A DNA stretch of 64,000 nt from Larkinella knui (lineage in GTDB: Bacteria; Bacteroidota; Bacteroidia; Cytophagales; Spirosomataceae). The translations under genes and the position numbers were made by a program. The stretch lies in contig NZ_RQJP01000006.1 in assembly GCF_003858645.1 (NCBI RefSeq), forward strand, positions 124,001 through 188,000. The letters run 5' to 3'. Within the stretch, counting starts at the first letter, position 1, and every line of letters begins with the position of its first letter. This document shows positions 9,254 through 19,783 of this stretch, piece after piece. Under the pieces are notes generated by a model. It did not search any database. It was not told the origin of the DNA and saw nothing but the letters and a program-made list of their open reading frames with translations.

Positions 9254-9808
9254 TTATTTTTTACCTCCGGCGAAGGGCATACCCAGCGCTTTCAGCAATG
9301 CAAAGCTTTCTTCATCCGTGTTCGCCGTAGTGACGAACGTGATATCCATTCCTGAGATCCGACTCACTTTGTCAATCGTGATTTCCGGAAAGATGATCTG
9401 CTCCTGGACACCGAACGTGTAATTTCCATGACCATCGAAGCCCTTGTCGCTAATTCCTTTGAAGTCACGAACGCGCGGTAGTGCAACCGCAGTCAGACGA
9501 TCCAGAAATTCGTACATCTTCTCTCCGCGCAGTGTCACTTTAGCGCCGATCGGCATGCCTTCGCGCAGCTTAAAGTTAGAGACGGCTTTTTTCGCAATGG
9601 TTGCCACGGCTTTCTGGCCTGTAATCATCGTCAGTTCTTCGACACCTACATCGACCAACTTCTTGTCAGCGACAGCGGCTCCAATCCCTTTGTTTACAAC
9701 AATCTTAGAGAGTTTCGGTACCTGCATAACGCTTTTGTACTGAAACCGCTCCTTCAACTGGGCCACGATCTCGTTTGTATATTTCTCTTTCAGCCTCGGT
9801 GTTGCCAC
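9254..9808 (-). CDS. rplE: 50S ribosomal protein L5 (GTG start)
   Basis: 5S rRNA-binding protein contacting the P-site tRNA, 184 aa. It begins [19 protein letters not shown] and contains [30 protein letters not shown] and [17 protein letters not shown]. The start codon read from the sequence is GTG (bases 9806-9808); no ATG is available at the family's N-terminal position, so GTG is assigned. It lies 38 bp after rplX. Confidence 0.97.
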   Translation of the reverse strand: MATPRLKEKYTNEIVAQLKERFQYKSVMQVPKLSKIVVNKGIGAAVADKKLVDVGVEELTMITGQKAVATIAKKAVSNFKLREGMPIGAKVTLRGEKMYEFLDRLTAVALPRVRDFKGISDKGFDGHGNYTFGVQEQIIFPEITIDKVSRISGMDITFVTTANTDEESFALLKALGMPFAGGKK

Positions 9809-9846
9809 TTTCGTATCTGTTTAATACGTTCCTGATTCTTAATCAA

Positions 9847-10185
9847 TTAGATAAAATTACCGGTCTTTTTCGAGTACCGTTGCAACTTATCTTTGTCATT
9901 CAGTTTGCGGCCGGTACGAGTCGGTTCCTTGGTAGCGGGTTCGATCACCATCAGATTGCTGATGTGAATGGTTCCTTCGCGTTTTTCCAAACTTCCCTGT
10001 GGGTTGGCTGCGGATGGTTTCACATGTTTGGTTATCATGTTTACCCCTTCAACCACGGCACGTTGTTTATCGACCAAAACGCGCAATATGGTGCCGGTTT
10101 GGCCCTTCGAGTTACCAGAGAGCACTTTGACAGCGTCTCCCTTTTTGATGTGTAACTTCGCAGGCTTGTCTGCTACTTTCTTCAT
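9847..10185 (-). CDS. rplX: 50S ribosomal protein L24
   Basis: Early assembly initiator protein near the exit tunnel, 112 aa. The KOW motif is visible as [20 protein letters not shown], followed by [20 protein letters not shown]. It starts 3 bp after rplN. Confidence 0.97.
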   Translation of the reverse strand: MKKVADKPAKLHIKKGDAVKVLSGNSKGQTGTILRVLVDKQRAVVEGVNMITKHVKPSAANPQGSLEKREGTIHISNLMVIEPATKEPTRTGRKLNDKDKLQRYSKKTGNFI

Positions 10186-10188
10186 GGG

Positions 10189-10557
10189 TTACAATACTTC
10201 TGGAGCCAAAGAAACGATTTTCATAAACTGCTTCTCGCGCAATTCGCGGGCAACTGGCCCAAAAATGCGGGTACCGCGCGGCTCGTCATTGTTGTTCAGC
10301 AGTACGGCCGCATTGTCTTCAAACCGGATATAAGAACCGTCTTTCCGACGAATTTCTTTTTTGGTGCGAACAACTACCGCTTTGGAAACAGTTCCTTTCT
10401 TCATGTTACTCGAAGAAAGCGCCTGCTTAACCGTCACTACAATTTTATCTCCAACCGTAGCGAAACGCTTTCCGGTTCCACCCAGTACCCGAATGCAGAG
10501 TACTTCTTTGGCACCGCTGTTATCGGCTACGCCCAAACGTGATTCTTGCTGGATCAT
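10189..10557 (-). CDS. rplN: 50S ribosomal protein L14
   Basis: Subunit-interface protein (bridge to 16S helix 14), 122 aa, the standard length. It begins [20 protein letters not shown] and contains [19 protein letters not shown] and the [14 protein letters not shown] signature. It starts 2 bp after rpsQ, implying tight translational coupling. Confidence 0.98.
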   Translation of the reverse strand: MIQQESRLGVADNSGAKEVLCIRVLGGTGKRFATVGDKIVVTVKQALSSSNMKKGTVSKAVVVRTKKEIRRKDGSYIRFEDNAAVLLNNNDEPRGTRIFGPVARELREKQFMKIVSLAPEVL

Positions 10558-10559
10558 GA

Positions 10560-10823
10560 TTACTTCGCCTTTTCAATGATTTCGACTAATCGCCAACATT
10601 TGTTCTTGCTCAGCGGACGGGTTTCCATGATGCGAACGGTGTCACCGATACCGCATTCATTTTTTTCGTCATGAGCCATGAACTTCTTCGTCCGGTGCAT
10701 AAATTTCCCATAAATAGGGTGCTGCACTTTCCGATCGACCGCAACGGTGATGGATTTTTCCATCTTGTTGCTTACTACCTTACCAATTCGTTCTTTTCTT
10801 AAATTTCTTTCTTGCTGCTCCAT
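10560..10823 (-). CDS. rpsQ: 30S ribosomal protein S17
   Basis: OB-fold 16S-binding protein, 87 aa. Family segments: [39 protein letters not shown] and the [20 protein letters not shown] motif. It is 17 bp after rpmC. Confidence 0.98.
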   Translation of the reverse strand: MEQQERNLRKERIGKVVSNKMEKSITVAVDRKVQHPIYGKFMHRTKKFMAHDEKNECGIGDTVRIMETRPLSKNKCWRLVEIIEKAK

Positions 10824-10840
10824 GAGTCGATACCGTTTTA

Positions 10841-11035
10841 TTAGCTGGCGCTTTGTTTAACAGTCAGCTCGGTCAGTAATTGAGCAATCAATTTACGCGT
10901 GGTGCGAATTCGCATCGGATTTTCGATGGGCGAAATAGCGTGCGCAAACTTTAATTTTTGCAAGCGATCTTTCTCAGCCGCTACCTGCTCATTCAATTGT
11001 TCAACCGTCAGCGACTTGATCTCGTTCTTTTTCAT
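10841..11035 (-). CDS. rpmC: 50S ribosomal protein L29
   Basis: Short helical-hairpin protein next to the exit tunnel and SRP/trigger-factor docking site. It is 64 aa, with [20 protein letters not shown] and the [14 protein letters not shown] motif. It starts 6 bp after rplP. Confidence 0.97.
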   Translation of the reverse strand: MKKNEIKSLTVEQLNEQVAAEKDRLQKLKFAHAISPIENPMRIRTTRKLIAQLLTELTVKQSAS

Positions 11036-11041
11036 GACTGA

Positions 11042-11470
11042 TTAGTCTTCTGTTTCCTGATAATCCCGACGAACAACGAATCTTGTTTTAATCGGTAACT
11101 TTTGAGCCGCCAGACGCAGAGCCTCATTGGCTACGTCCAGGGGAACACCTGTTGCTTCAAACAGGATGGTGCCCGGTTTTACGGCAGCCACCCAATACTC
11201 AGGAGCTCCCTTTCCTTTCCCCATCCGTACTTCGGCGGGTTTCTTCGTAATTACCTTGTCTGGAAAAATACGGATCCAAACCTGGCCTTCACGTTTCATG
11301 GCACGAGTTACGGAAATACGGGCCGCTTCAATCTGACGGGCTGTAATCCAACCGGGTTCCAGCGACTTGATGGCAAACGATCCGAAAGCGATTTGGTGAC
11401 CCCGTCCGGCTATGCCTTTGACACGGCCTTTCTGCTGCTTACGAAACTTGGTTCTTTTTGGTTGTAACAT
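11042..11470 (-). CDS. rplP: 50S ribosomal protein L16
   Basis: Large-subunit protein that positions A-site tRNA, 142 aa. It begins [19 protein letters not shown] and has the GYxx-equivalent [39 protein letters not shown] and [18 protein letters not shown] segments. It is 49 bp after rpsC. Confidence 0.98.
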   Translation of the reverse strand: MLQPKRTKFRKQQKGRVKGIAGRGHQIAFGSFAIKSLEPGWITARQIEAARISVTRAMKREGQVWIRIFPDKVITKKPAEVRMGKGKGAPEYWVAAVKPGTILFEATGVPLDVANEALRLAAQKLPIKTRFVVRRDYQETED

Positions 11471-11519
11471 CTTTAGTCGTATCTAAAGGACGTGCCTGGT
11501 ATGACGTCCGATGTTCTTA

Positions 11520-12455
11520 CTATCTTTTGCGCGGGCCACCACCTTGGCCTCCGCCACCGCCCGGTCGCTGGCCTCCGCCTTGACCACCACGTTGACCTCC
11601 GCCCTGTCCGCCACGTTGACCACCACCGCCTTGTCCGCCCTGACCACGCGGAGCGCCACCACCGGCACCACCCCGATTCTGATCATTACGGCCCCGGCGA
11701 CGATCACCGCGATCACCTTCACCCCCGCGTTCTCCGCGACGGTCTCCGCGATCATTCCGGCGATCACCCCGATCACCGCTGCGATCGGACTGAGCGGCCG
11801 TGATTTGTGCAGCCGGTGATAAATCACGCTTGCCGTACAGTTCACCTTTGAATACCCAAACTTTGATACCGATTTTTCCGTAAATCGTCTGCGCTTCTGA
11901 AATCGCATAATCGATATCAGCCCGAAGCGTGTGCAGAGGCACCCGACCTTCTTTGTATTCTTCCGTACGGGCCATTTCGGCACCGCCCAGACGGCCTGAT
12001 ACGCGAACTTTGATTCCCTGAGCACCAACCCGAATCGCGGAGCTGATCGCCTGTTTCATAGCACGACGGTAGGAAATCCGTGCCTGCAATTGTTGGGCAA
12101 TCGTTTCGCCAATCAGTTTAGCATCGATTTCCGGACGTTTGATTTCGAAAATGTTAATCTGAACGTCTTTACCGGTAATTTTCTTTAGCTCTTCCTTGAT
12201 TTTATCGACTTCGCCACCGCCTTTACCGATCACAATACCCGGACGCGCCGTGTGAATTGTCAGGGTAATCCGCTTCAGGGTACGTTCGATAACAACCCGG
12301 GCTATCGATCCTTTCGGAATACGTGCCTGAATATATTTTCTAATTCTTTCGTCTTCAACCAGCTTATCAGGAAACTCTTTGCCGCCATACCAGCTTGAAT
12401 CCCATCCTTTGACGATACCAAGCCGAAAACCAACGGGGTTTACTTTTTGTCCCAT
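11520..12455 (-). CDS. rpsC: 30S ribosomal protein S3 with a ~100-residue RGG/RGD-rich tail
   Basis: S3 lines the mRNA entry tunnel and takes part in helicase activity. Residues 1 to about 210 are the normal protein: [20 protein letters not shown], the KH-domain GxxG loop ([14 protein letters not shown], about residues 73-86) and the C-terminal [20 protein letters not shown]. The protein is 311 aa, against about 210-280 usually. From about residue 222 on it is low-complexity, first [12 protein letters not shown] repeats, then [10 protein letters not shown] repeats ending GGGPRKR. RGG-type tails bind RNA in other proteins; here that is inference. The reading frame is intact to the stop at 11520. 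Confidence 0.97.
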   Translation of the reverse strand: MGQKVNPVGFRLGIVKGWDSSWYGGKEFPDKLVEDERIRKYIQARIPKGSIARVVIERTLKRITLTIHTARPGIVIGKGGGEVDKIKEELKKITGKDVQINIFEIKRPEIDAKLIGETIAQQLQARISYRRAMKQAISSAIRVGAQGIKVRVSGRLGGAEMARTEEYKEGRVPLHTLRADIDYAISEAQTIYGKIGIKVWVFKGELYGKRDLSPAAQITAAQSDRSGDRGDRRNDRGDRRGERGGEGDRGDRRRGRNDQNRGGAGGGAPRGQGGQGGGGQRGGQGGGQRGGQGGGQRPGGGGGQGGGPRKR

Positions 12456-12467
12456 TTTATTGTCTTG

Positions 12468-12857
12468 TTATGCTGCGTTTTCTGTTGATACTACGGGTGC
12501 AACCGTCAGTGCTCCTGCGGCACTTTCAATCACGATGGTAACGTGGTTGGAGCGCTTACGAATCCGGTGGCCACGACCTTGTGGTGCAGGGCGCAGACGT
12601 TTCAGCATCCGACCGCCATCGACAAAAATTGTCTTTACGTACAAGTCAGCGTCTTCAGCCCGCTCGTCTTCGTTTTTTTGCTGCCAGTTAGCAACCGCCG
12701 AGAGCACCAGCTTTTCCAGCAGCGCTGCACCGGCTTGGGGTTGATAACGCAGAATACCCAATGCTTTGCTAACCTTCTGACCCCGGATCATATCGGCTAC
12801 CAGCCGCATTTTACGAGGAGACGAAGGCACATTTTTTAGCTTTGCTATTGCTTCCAT
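12468..12857 (-). CDS. rplV: 50S ribosomal protein L22
   Basis: Its beta-hairpin reaches the exit-tunnel constriction. It is 129 aa. Segments: [36 protein letters not shown], and the hairpin ending [19 protein letters not shown]. It is 12 bp before rpsC and 82 bp after rpsS; that spacer has short AAACC/GTAAAC words (12899-12938). Confidence 0.97.
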   Translation of the reverse strand: MEAIAKLKNVPSSPRKMRLVADMIRGQKVSKALGILRYQPQAGAALLEKLVLSAVANWQQKNEDERAEDADLYVKTIFVDGGRMLKRLRPAPQGRGHRIRKRSNHVTIVIESAAGALTVAPVVSTENAA

Positions 12858-12939
12858 GTTTCTTTCCGTTTGTAGTCTGTGGCCTTCGGTCGCGCTAGTA
12901 TTTCAACTAAAAACCTAAACCAAAAACCGTAAACTATTA

Positions 12940-13218
12940 TTACCGTTTGCCTTTGTCTTTCTTCGCAACGTGCCCCCGGAAGTTACGGGTAGGCGAAAAT
13001 TCGCCTAATTTATGACCCACCATATTCTCGGTGACATACACCGGAATAAACTTATTGCCATTGTGTACAGCGAACGTATGGCCAACGAAATCCGGAGAAA
13101 TCATTGAACGGCGGGACCAGGTTTTGATGACGGATTTTCTACCCGCATCATTCATAGTATCCACCTTTTTTTCCAGACGAAAATCTATGTAGGGACCCTT
13201 TTTAAGTGAGCGTGCCAT
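12940..13218 (-). CDS. rpsS: 30S ribosomal protein S19
   Basis: Small-subunit head protein paired with S13, 92 aa. It begins [20 protein letters not shown] and has the signature [20 protein letters not shown] followed by [16 protein letters not shown]. It starts 7 bp after rplB. Confidence 0.98.
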   Translation of the reverse strand: MARSLKKGPYIDFRLEKKVDTMNDAGRKSVIKTWSRRSMISPDFVGHTFAVHNGNKFIPVYVTENMVGHKLGEFSPTRNFRGHVAKKDKGKR

Positions 13219-13225
13219 CTACCTC

Positions 13226-14050
13226 TTATTTTTTTCGTTTACTAATGATCAGACGATCTGAATACTTCTTCACCGGACGGGTTTTCTTGCCTTTCGCGTA
13301 CAGACCTGTACGTGAACGTGGATGACCACCCGAAGCCCGACCTTCACCACCACCCATGGGGTGATCGACTGGGTTCATGGCAACACCACGGACGCGGGGA
13401 CGAATACCCAACCAACGGTTCCGCCCGGCTTTCCCCATGCTCACGTTCATGTGATCCGGGTTAGAGACCGAGCCGACTGTGGCAATACAGGTGCCCAGTA
13501 CCATCCGCTGCTCACCCGAAGGCATCCGCAGAATGGCGTATTTGTCTTCACGGGCTACCAACTGAGCATACGTTCCGGCACTCCGGACCATCGCTCCTCC
13601 CCTTCCGGGTTTCAGTTCCACGTTATGAACGATCGTACCAATCGGCATGGCCGACAGGGGCAGCGCGTTTCCAACTTCCGGCGGAACGGACGGGCCTGAA
13701 ATGACCTGCTGTCCAACCGTTAGGCCTTGTGGGGCAATGATATAACGCTTCTCCCCATCAACGTAGAACAACAGGGCGATCCGGGCCGAACGGTTTGGAT
13801 CATACTCGATGGTCTTAACCGTTGCCGGTACATCTGTTTTATCGCGTTTGAAGTCGATAATCCGGTATTGTTTTTTATGACCGCCACCAATGTAGCGCAT
13901 CGAACGATGGCCCTGGTTGTTGCGGCCACCTGATCTGCTTATCGATACCAGCAGACTCCGTTCCGGTTTGTCCGTCGTGATCTCGGCAAAGTCCGGGGCC
14001 ACGCGAAAACGCTGACTCGGGGTTGTTGGTTTCAGTTTCTTAACTCCCAT
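13226..14050 (-). CDS. rplB: 50S ribosomal protein L2
   Basis: Highly conserved 23S-binding protein essential for subunit joining and peptidyl transfer. It is 274 aa. Segments: [40 protein letters not shown] and the [17 protein letters not shown] motif that carries the functionally critical His. It is 42 bp after rplW. Confidence 0.98.
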   Translation of the reverse strand: MGVKKLKPTTPSQRFRVAPDFAEITTDKPERSLLVSISRSGGRNNQGHRSMRYIGGGHKKQYRIIDFKRDKTDVPATVKTIEYDPNRSARIALLFYVDGEKRYIIAPQGLTVGQQVISGPSVPPEVGNALPLSAMPIGTIVHNVELKPGRGGAMVRSAGTYAQLVAREDKYAILRMPSGEQRMVLGTCIATVGSVSNPDHMNVSMGKAGRNRWLGIRPRVRGVAMNPVDHPMGGGEGRASGGHPRSRTGLYAKGKKTRPVKKYSDRLIISKRKK

Positions 14051-14092
14051 GATTCCTAACTACTTCGTTTAGTCGTTCGTGGTTGGGTTGCC

Positions 14093-14386
14093 TTATGCTT
14101 CCGCGTAAATATCGATGATCTCCCCGTCAGCAACTGTAACAATTGCTTTCTTCCAGGTGGACGTCCGGCCCGCCGTAACGGCACCTTTCTTCGTGCTCTT
14201 CGACTTCATGTGTCCGAAGCAACGCATCGTATTGACTTCCTTCACCGTAACGCCATACAATTTCTCGACAGCCTTTTTGATCTCGATTTTATTGGCATTC
14301 ATTGACACCTCAAACCCGTATTGTCCCTTCTTATTCTGGGCCGTCACTTTTTCGGTAATGATCGGTCTTTTCAGTACGTTTTCCAT
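14093..14386 (-). CDS. rplW: 50S ribosomal protein L23
   Basis: Exit-tunnel protein that docks trigger factor and SRP, 97 aa. The start is set at the ATG ending at 14386 (MENVLKRPIITEKVTAQNKK); a possible TTG two codons earlier is less likely. The C-terminal half shows VNTMRCFGHMKSKSTKKG. It lies 6 bp after rplD. Confidence 0.96.
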   Translation of the reverse strand: MENVLKRPIITEKVTAQNKKGQYGFEVSMNANKIEIKKAVEKLYGVTVKEVNTMRCFGHMKSKSTKKGAVTAGRTSTWKKAIVTVADGEIIDIYAEA

Positions 14387-14392
14387 AATCAA

Positions 14393-15019
14393 TTACTGGA
14401 GAAGAGATTCTAATTTCGACAAAGCCCCTTCAGCAATCAGCAGACGGTCGGCATGCATCAAATCATAGGTATTGAGACTATCGGTCGTCACCACTTTCGC
14501 TTTTTTCAGGTTGCGGCTGGAAAGAACTACGTTGGTATCTACCTCCGGCAGAATCAACAATGTTTTCGTGTTCAATGCCTCAAAACCGTTCAGAAACTCA
14601 ATGTATGACTTCGTACGTGGTCCTTCCAGGGTGAAATTTTCCAGAATGGAGACACTGTTTCCCTGCGCTTTGGCAGCAAGAGCCGATTTACGGGCCAGTT
14701 GCTTCACCTTCTTGTTCAATTTGAACGAGTAATCGCGGGGACGAGGACCGAAGATGGTTCCACCGCCAACAAATACCGGCGATTTGATTGAACCGGCACG
14801 AGCACCACCCGTACCTTTTTGCTTCTTGATTTTACGGGTCGAGTGAGCATTCTCGGCACGTTCTTTAACCTTGTGCGTTCCCTGACGTTGGTTGGCCAGG
14901 TATTGTTTCACGTCTAAGTAGATCGCGTGCTCGCTCGGCTCAATTCCGAAGATATCGTCAGACAAGGTAATTTTCTTGCCCGTATCCTCTCCTTTCGAGT
15001 TATAAATTGCTACCTCCAT
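14393..15019 (-). CDS. rplD: 50S ribosomal protein L4
   Basis: Exit-tunnel constriction protein, 208 aa; in enterobacteria it also controls the S10 operon. Segments: VKQYLANQRQGTHKVKERAE, KQKGTGGARAGSIKSPVFVG and GGGTIFGPRPRDYSFKLNKK. It starts 3 bp after rplC. Confidence 0.97.
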   Translation of the reverse strand: MEVAIYNSKGEDTGKKITLSDDIFGIEPSEHAIYLDVKQYLANQRQGTHKVKERAENAHSTRKIKKQKGTGGARAGSIKSPVFVGGGTIFGPRPRDYSFKLNKKVKQLARKSALAAKAQGNSVSILENFTLEGPRTKSYIEFLNGFEALNTKTLLILPEVDTNVVLSSRNLKKAKVVTTDSLNTYDLMHADRLLIAEGALSKLESLLQ

Positions 15020-15022
15020 GAT

Positions 15023-15643
15023 TTACTTATCTAAAATGAGGAACGAATTTTTTGCGCCCGGTACCGAGCCGCTCACAACGATCAGATTTTGCTCTGACAG
15101 TACTTTCAAAACACGAAGGTTCTGAACTTTCACCCGGTTGCCACCCATGCGACCGGCCATCCGGATGCCTTTGAAAACCCGTGAAGGGAATGAACAGGCA
15201 CCGATAGAACCCGGGTGACGAGCGCGGTTGTGCTGACCGTGGGTTTGTCCACCAACACCACCGAAACCGTGACGTTTCACAACGCCCTGGAAACCGCGAC
15301 CTTTAACCGTTCCGACGACATCAATGAAGTCGCCTTCGACAAAAACATCCGCAGCTTGTAAGGTTTCACCCAGACTCAGCTCTCTTTCGAATGTTTTAAA
15401 CTCAACTAACTTGCGTTTCGGCGTCGTACCGGCCTTTTTAAAGTGCCCCAGCAATGGCTTGGTTGTACGTTTTTCTTTTTTCTCGCCGTACCCTAACTGA
15501 ACAGCTTGATAGCCGTCCGTATCCTGCGTTTTTACGTGTGTAACGACACAGGGACCAGCCTCAATAACTGTACATGCCAGAGCCTGCCCGTCAGCATTGT
15601 ACAGACTGGTCATCCCAATCTTCTTTCCAATTAAACCAGACAT
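15023..15643 (-). CDS. rplC: 50S ribosomal protein L3
   Basis: Assembly-initiating protein whose loop reaches the peptidyl transferase centre. It is 206 aa from the ATG ending at 15643 ([20 protein letters not shown]). The frame is open for 59 codons upstream, but that stretch covers the promoter and terminator at 15699-15806 and has no similarity to L3. The signature segment [20 protein letters not shown] and [18 protein letters not shown] are present. It is the first gene of a new transcription unit with its own promoter. Confidence 0.96.
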   Translation of the reverse strand: MSGLIGKKIGMTSLYNADGQALACTVIEAGPCVVTHVKTQDTDGYQAVQLGYGEKKEKRTTKPLLGHFKKAGTTPKRKLVEFKTFERELSLGETLQAADVFVEGDFIDVVGTVKGRGFQGVVKRHGFGGVGGQTHGQHNRARHPGSIGACSFPSRVFKGIRMAGRMGGNRVKVQNLRVLKVLSEQNLIVVSGSVPGAKNSFLILDK

Positions 15644-15698
15644 AAATAAGTGGTTGTAAAGCAGGAATTTATAGTTATGAACCCGAAAAATCGGAGTG

Positions 15699-15730
15699 CA
15701 AAGGTAGGAATTAGTAACTTTTATTCCAAA
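15699..15730 (-). promoter_or_regulatory. Bacteroidota-type promoter of the rplC (S10-spc-alpha) unit
   Basis: On the minus strand: -33 element TTTG (15727-15730), 20-nt spacer, -7 element TACCTTTG (15699-15706). This exactly matches the Bacteroidota housekeeping form TTTG-N19/21-TAnnTTTG. Transcription would start near 15691, giving a leader of about 48 nt before rplC. Confidence 0.75.
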
Positions 15731-15773
15731 CCGTATTTTATTTATTCCAACCAATTCAAAATCAGACAAAAAC

Positions 15774-15806
15774 AAAAAAGGCCAGGCGTGTTCCACCTGA
15801 CCTTTT
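15774..15806 (-). terminator. Intrinsic terminator between rpsJ and rplC
   Basis: Arms 15776-15786 and 15796-15806 pair around a 9-nt loop. In the minus direction the stem is followed by a U-run (A-run 15774-15779). The single C/A mismatch on the plus strand (15782/15800) is a G-U wobble in minus-strand RNA, so it is oriented with the ribosomal genes. It separates fusA-rpsJ transcripts from the rplC unit. Confidence 0.75.
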
Positions 15807-15911
15807 CGCTCGGTTGACACAAATGCATGTGTTACCGTACTAAATTAGTCAGATGCGGTTTCCGGAAAGGACCTTCACCCGAGGTATGTCTTTGCCCTTA
15901 ATTCTAAATTC
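15774..15911 (-). ncRNA. Candidate small RNA between rpsJ and rplC
   Basis: A TAnnTTTG box (TACCTTTG, minus strand, 15918-15925; a TTTG lies 16 nt further upstream, a short spacer) is followed about 115 nt later by the terminator at 15774-15806. The segment between contains no open frame of note but folds by hand: an outer stem CTCGG/CCGAG (15876-15880 region with the 15807-15815 region) and an inner two-part hairpin CGGT..ACACA-TGCATT-TGTGT..ACCG. rplC has its own promoter after the terminator, so this unit would be free-standing. It could instead be an attenuated leader of older design. No known RNA family was recognised. Confidence 0.35.
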
Positions 15912-15981
15912 GGCTTGCAAAGGTACGCTATTTTCTGGCTTCAAAAAACTTTTTCAGCAAAAGTTAATGAAGATTTTAGCG

Positions 15982-16287
15982 TTATACCTTGATTTCAACA
16001 TCCACCCCGCTCGGTAGCTCCAGTTTCATCAACGCATCGACCGTTTTGGCGCTAGTTGAATAGATATCCACCAAACGCTTATACGTGCAAAGCTGGAACT
16101 GCTCCCGGGATTTTTTATTGACGTGCGGAGACCGCAGAACCGTAAAGATTTCTTTCTCCGTCGGCAGAGGAATTGGGCCGCTGACAATCGCACCCGTTGA
16201 TTTTACCGCCTTAACAATTTTTTCAGCCGACTTATCGACCAGCATGTGGTCGAAGGACTTCAGTTTAATCCGAATTTTTTGATTCAT
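15982..16287 (-). CDS. rpsJ: 30S ribosomal protein S10
   Basis: Small-subunit head protein, and NusE in antitermination complexes. It is 101 aa. It begins [20 protein letters not shown] and has the [20 protein letters not shown] segment, followed by [20 protein letters not shown]. It lies 147 bp after fusA and is separated from rplC by 338 bp with a terminator and promoter, so it is probably cotranscribed with fusA rather than with the S10 operon. Confidence 0.98.
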   Translation of the reverse strand: MNQKIRIKLKSFDHMLVDKSAEKIVKAVKSTGAIVSGPIPLPTEKEIFTVLRSPHVNKKSREQFQLCTYKRLVDIYSTSAKTVDALMKLELPSGVDVEIKV

Positions 16288-16382
16288 GACAAGTTGTGGT
16301 TCTGGTTATAGTGAGCCGGTAAGTAACCGACGGAAATCCGCTGCCGAAAGAACCATTTACTCCAGCAGGGAAGGTGTATTGA

Positions 16383-16425
16383 AAGAATGAATGGTTATTT
16401 TCACTGCAAACAACCATTCATTCTT
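16383..16425. repeat. Perfect 14-bp inverted repeat in the fusA-rpsJ spacer
   Basis: Arms AAGAATGAATGGTT (16383-16396) and its exact complement (16412-16425) enclose a 15-nt loop, just after the fusA stop. No U-run follows in either direction, so it may be an mRNA-processing or stabilising hairpin rather than a terminator. Confidence 0.6.
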
Positions 16426-16434
16426 CATTTAGAA

Positions 16435-18537
<2,103 letters not shown>

Positions 18538-18631
18538 AATGAAGTATAATTACAGAAGTTAATTTACAATTGCAGGGATCCGAAAAAGCAACTCAATGGT
18601 AGTAAAAAGGCACTTTTCGCGAATCAGAGCG

Positions 18632-18663
18632 CAAAGATAGGGAATTTGGCGTGGAAAAACAAA
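18632..18663 (-). promoter_or_regulatory. Bacteroidota-type promoter of fusA
   Basis: On the minus strand: -33 TTTG (18660-18663), 20-nt spacer, -7 TATCTTTG (18632-18639), a full match to TTTG-N19/21-TAnnTTTG. The leader to the fusA ATG is about 85-90 nt. It shows that fusA does not depend on read-through from rpsL-rpsG. Confidence 0.75.
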
Positions 18664-18733
18664 ACTATTGCAAAGACTATTCTAAAAGTTAATAGACAGG
18701 AAATGAAGCCCTACCGGTTTTAAAAGCCCCGGC

Positions 18734-19783
18734 TTACGACGCCGTTGCATCGGGCTGCGGGGATTCGCTTTCGTAGGCCTTCAGGCCCGCTTGCAAGCGC
18801 TGCCGGATGGCTACCCGAAGTCGTTCGGGTGCCACTACGATCATGCCGTCGCCAAATCCCAGAATCTCTTTCTCCAGTTCATAATTGTGTTGCACCCGGA
18901 GCTGAATGACAATGCCTTCAGCCGTTCGTTCAACTACCTGCTGGGAATGGTGAAGCGGTTTGGTCTCCACGTAGGGGGCATGCAGACGGGTAACGAACAA
19001 CTTTACCAACATAGCGCGCAGATTCTCGCTGACCGTCACGCCAATTACATCGCGGTAATACAAATCCGCGTCAACGTGCCGGTTTGGAATGTAATCGGCA
19101 TCCGGTGCGGGGGTGATCGCCAGCATGCGGTCCAGCGCCAGATGCAGAATACCCTGTTTTTGGTTCTCTTTCTGAACCCCGGCCGCAAACCAGCGGTTTT
19201 TAAACTCCTTCAGCCACCAGACATGAAAGGTGAAGACCTGCGGAAGCCGCGCCGAAAAAGATTGATACTGGATTTGAAGCGCCCGTTTCTGAATTACCGC
19301 CTGATACAGTTCTTCCAGGAAATGGAGTCCTTTCAAGCCTTCGTTTTTCTCGAAATCAATCACCGGGGCCGACCTCCGGACGGTCGAATACACGTGATCT
19401 TCGAGTTTCTGAACGACTTCGTTGAGGGACGCAAAGTGCGAAAACCCTTTGAATTGTTTCAGCACCTCAACGGCTTCGTTCATTCGAAGCAAGTCGCCAT
19501 CCGACAGCGGAATATTCGTGATGCTATAAGTAGGATCTTCGTAGGTATAATACTTTTTCTCCAGAACGACGATCGGCGCAAAATAACCGAGTTTGTCGCT
19601 CCGCATCAGTTGCAAATCGGCCTGAATGGTACGTCGGCTGATTCCCTTGTCAATTCCCTCATACTCATAAAGCGCTTCCGATACCGTCTCGATCAGGTCG
19701 TCGAGCGTCCATTTGCGTTGCCGGTTTCGCAGACAGGCATCCAGCGTTTTATAACGAATTAGGGCATTCCGGTTGACAGGCAT
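18734..19783 (-). CDS. WYL-domain transcriptional regulator (HTH-WYL-WCX)
   Basis: The start is the ATG ending at 19783 (MPVNRNALIRYKTLDACLRN), giving 349 aa; an in-frame upstream extension runs through the structured spacer and is not family-like. The N-terminus is a winged HTH region (KWTLDDLIETVSEAL, then GISRRTIQADLQLMRSD). The WYL domain is about residues 150-250 (KRALQIQYQSF, FHVWWLKEFKNRWFAAGVQ), followed by a C-terminal WCX-like segment ending GFGDGMIVVAPERLRVAIRQ. WYL domains are known in several regulators to respond to nucleic-acid ligands. Divergent from slipin-rtcB across 569 bp, it is the likely controller of RNA repair here; that is inference. Confidence 0.9.
   Translation of the reverse strand: MPVNRNALIRYKTLDACLRNRQRKWTLDDLIETVSEALYEYEGIDKGISRRTIQADLQLMRSDKLGYFAPIVVLEKKYYTYEDPTYSITNIPLSDGDLLRMNEAVEVLKQFKGFSHFASLNEVVQKLEDHVYSTVRRSAPVIDFEKNEGLKGLHFLEELYQAVIQKRALQIQYQSFSARLPQVFTFHVWWLKEFKNRWFAAGVQKENQKQGILHLALDRMLAITPAPDADYIPNRHVDADLYYRDVIGVTVSENLRAMLVKLFVTRLHAPYVETKPLHHSQQVVERTAEGIVIQLRVQHNYELEKEILGFGDGMIVVAPERLRVAIRQRLQAGLKAYESESPQPDATAS

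Noticed and set aside
11483-12028. Overlapping open frame in rpsC's tail region
   Set aside because: Repetitive GC-rich DNA coding the RGG tail leaves several frames open; only the S3 frame is continuous with a known protein.
15644-15820. 59-codon N-terminal extension of rplC
   Set aside because: It would cover a promoter and a terminator and has no similarity to L3; the family start fits 15643.
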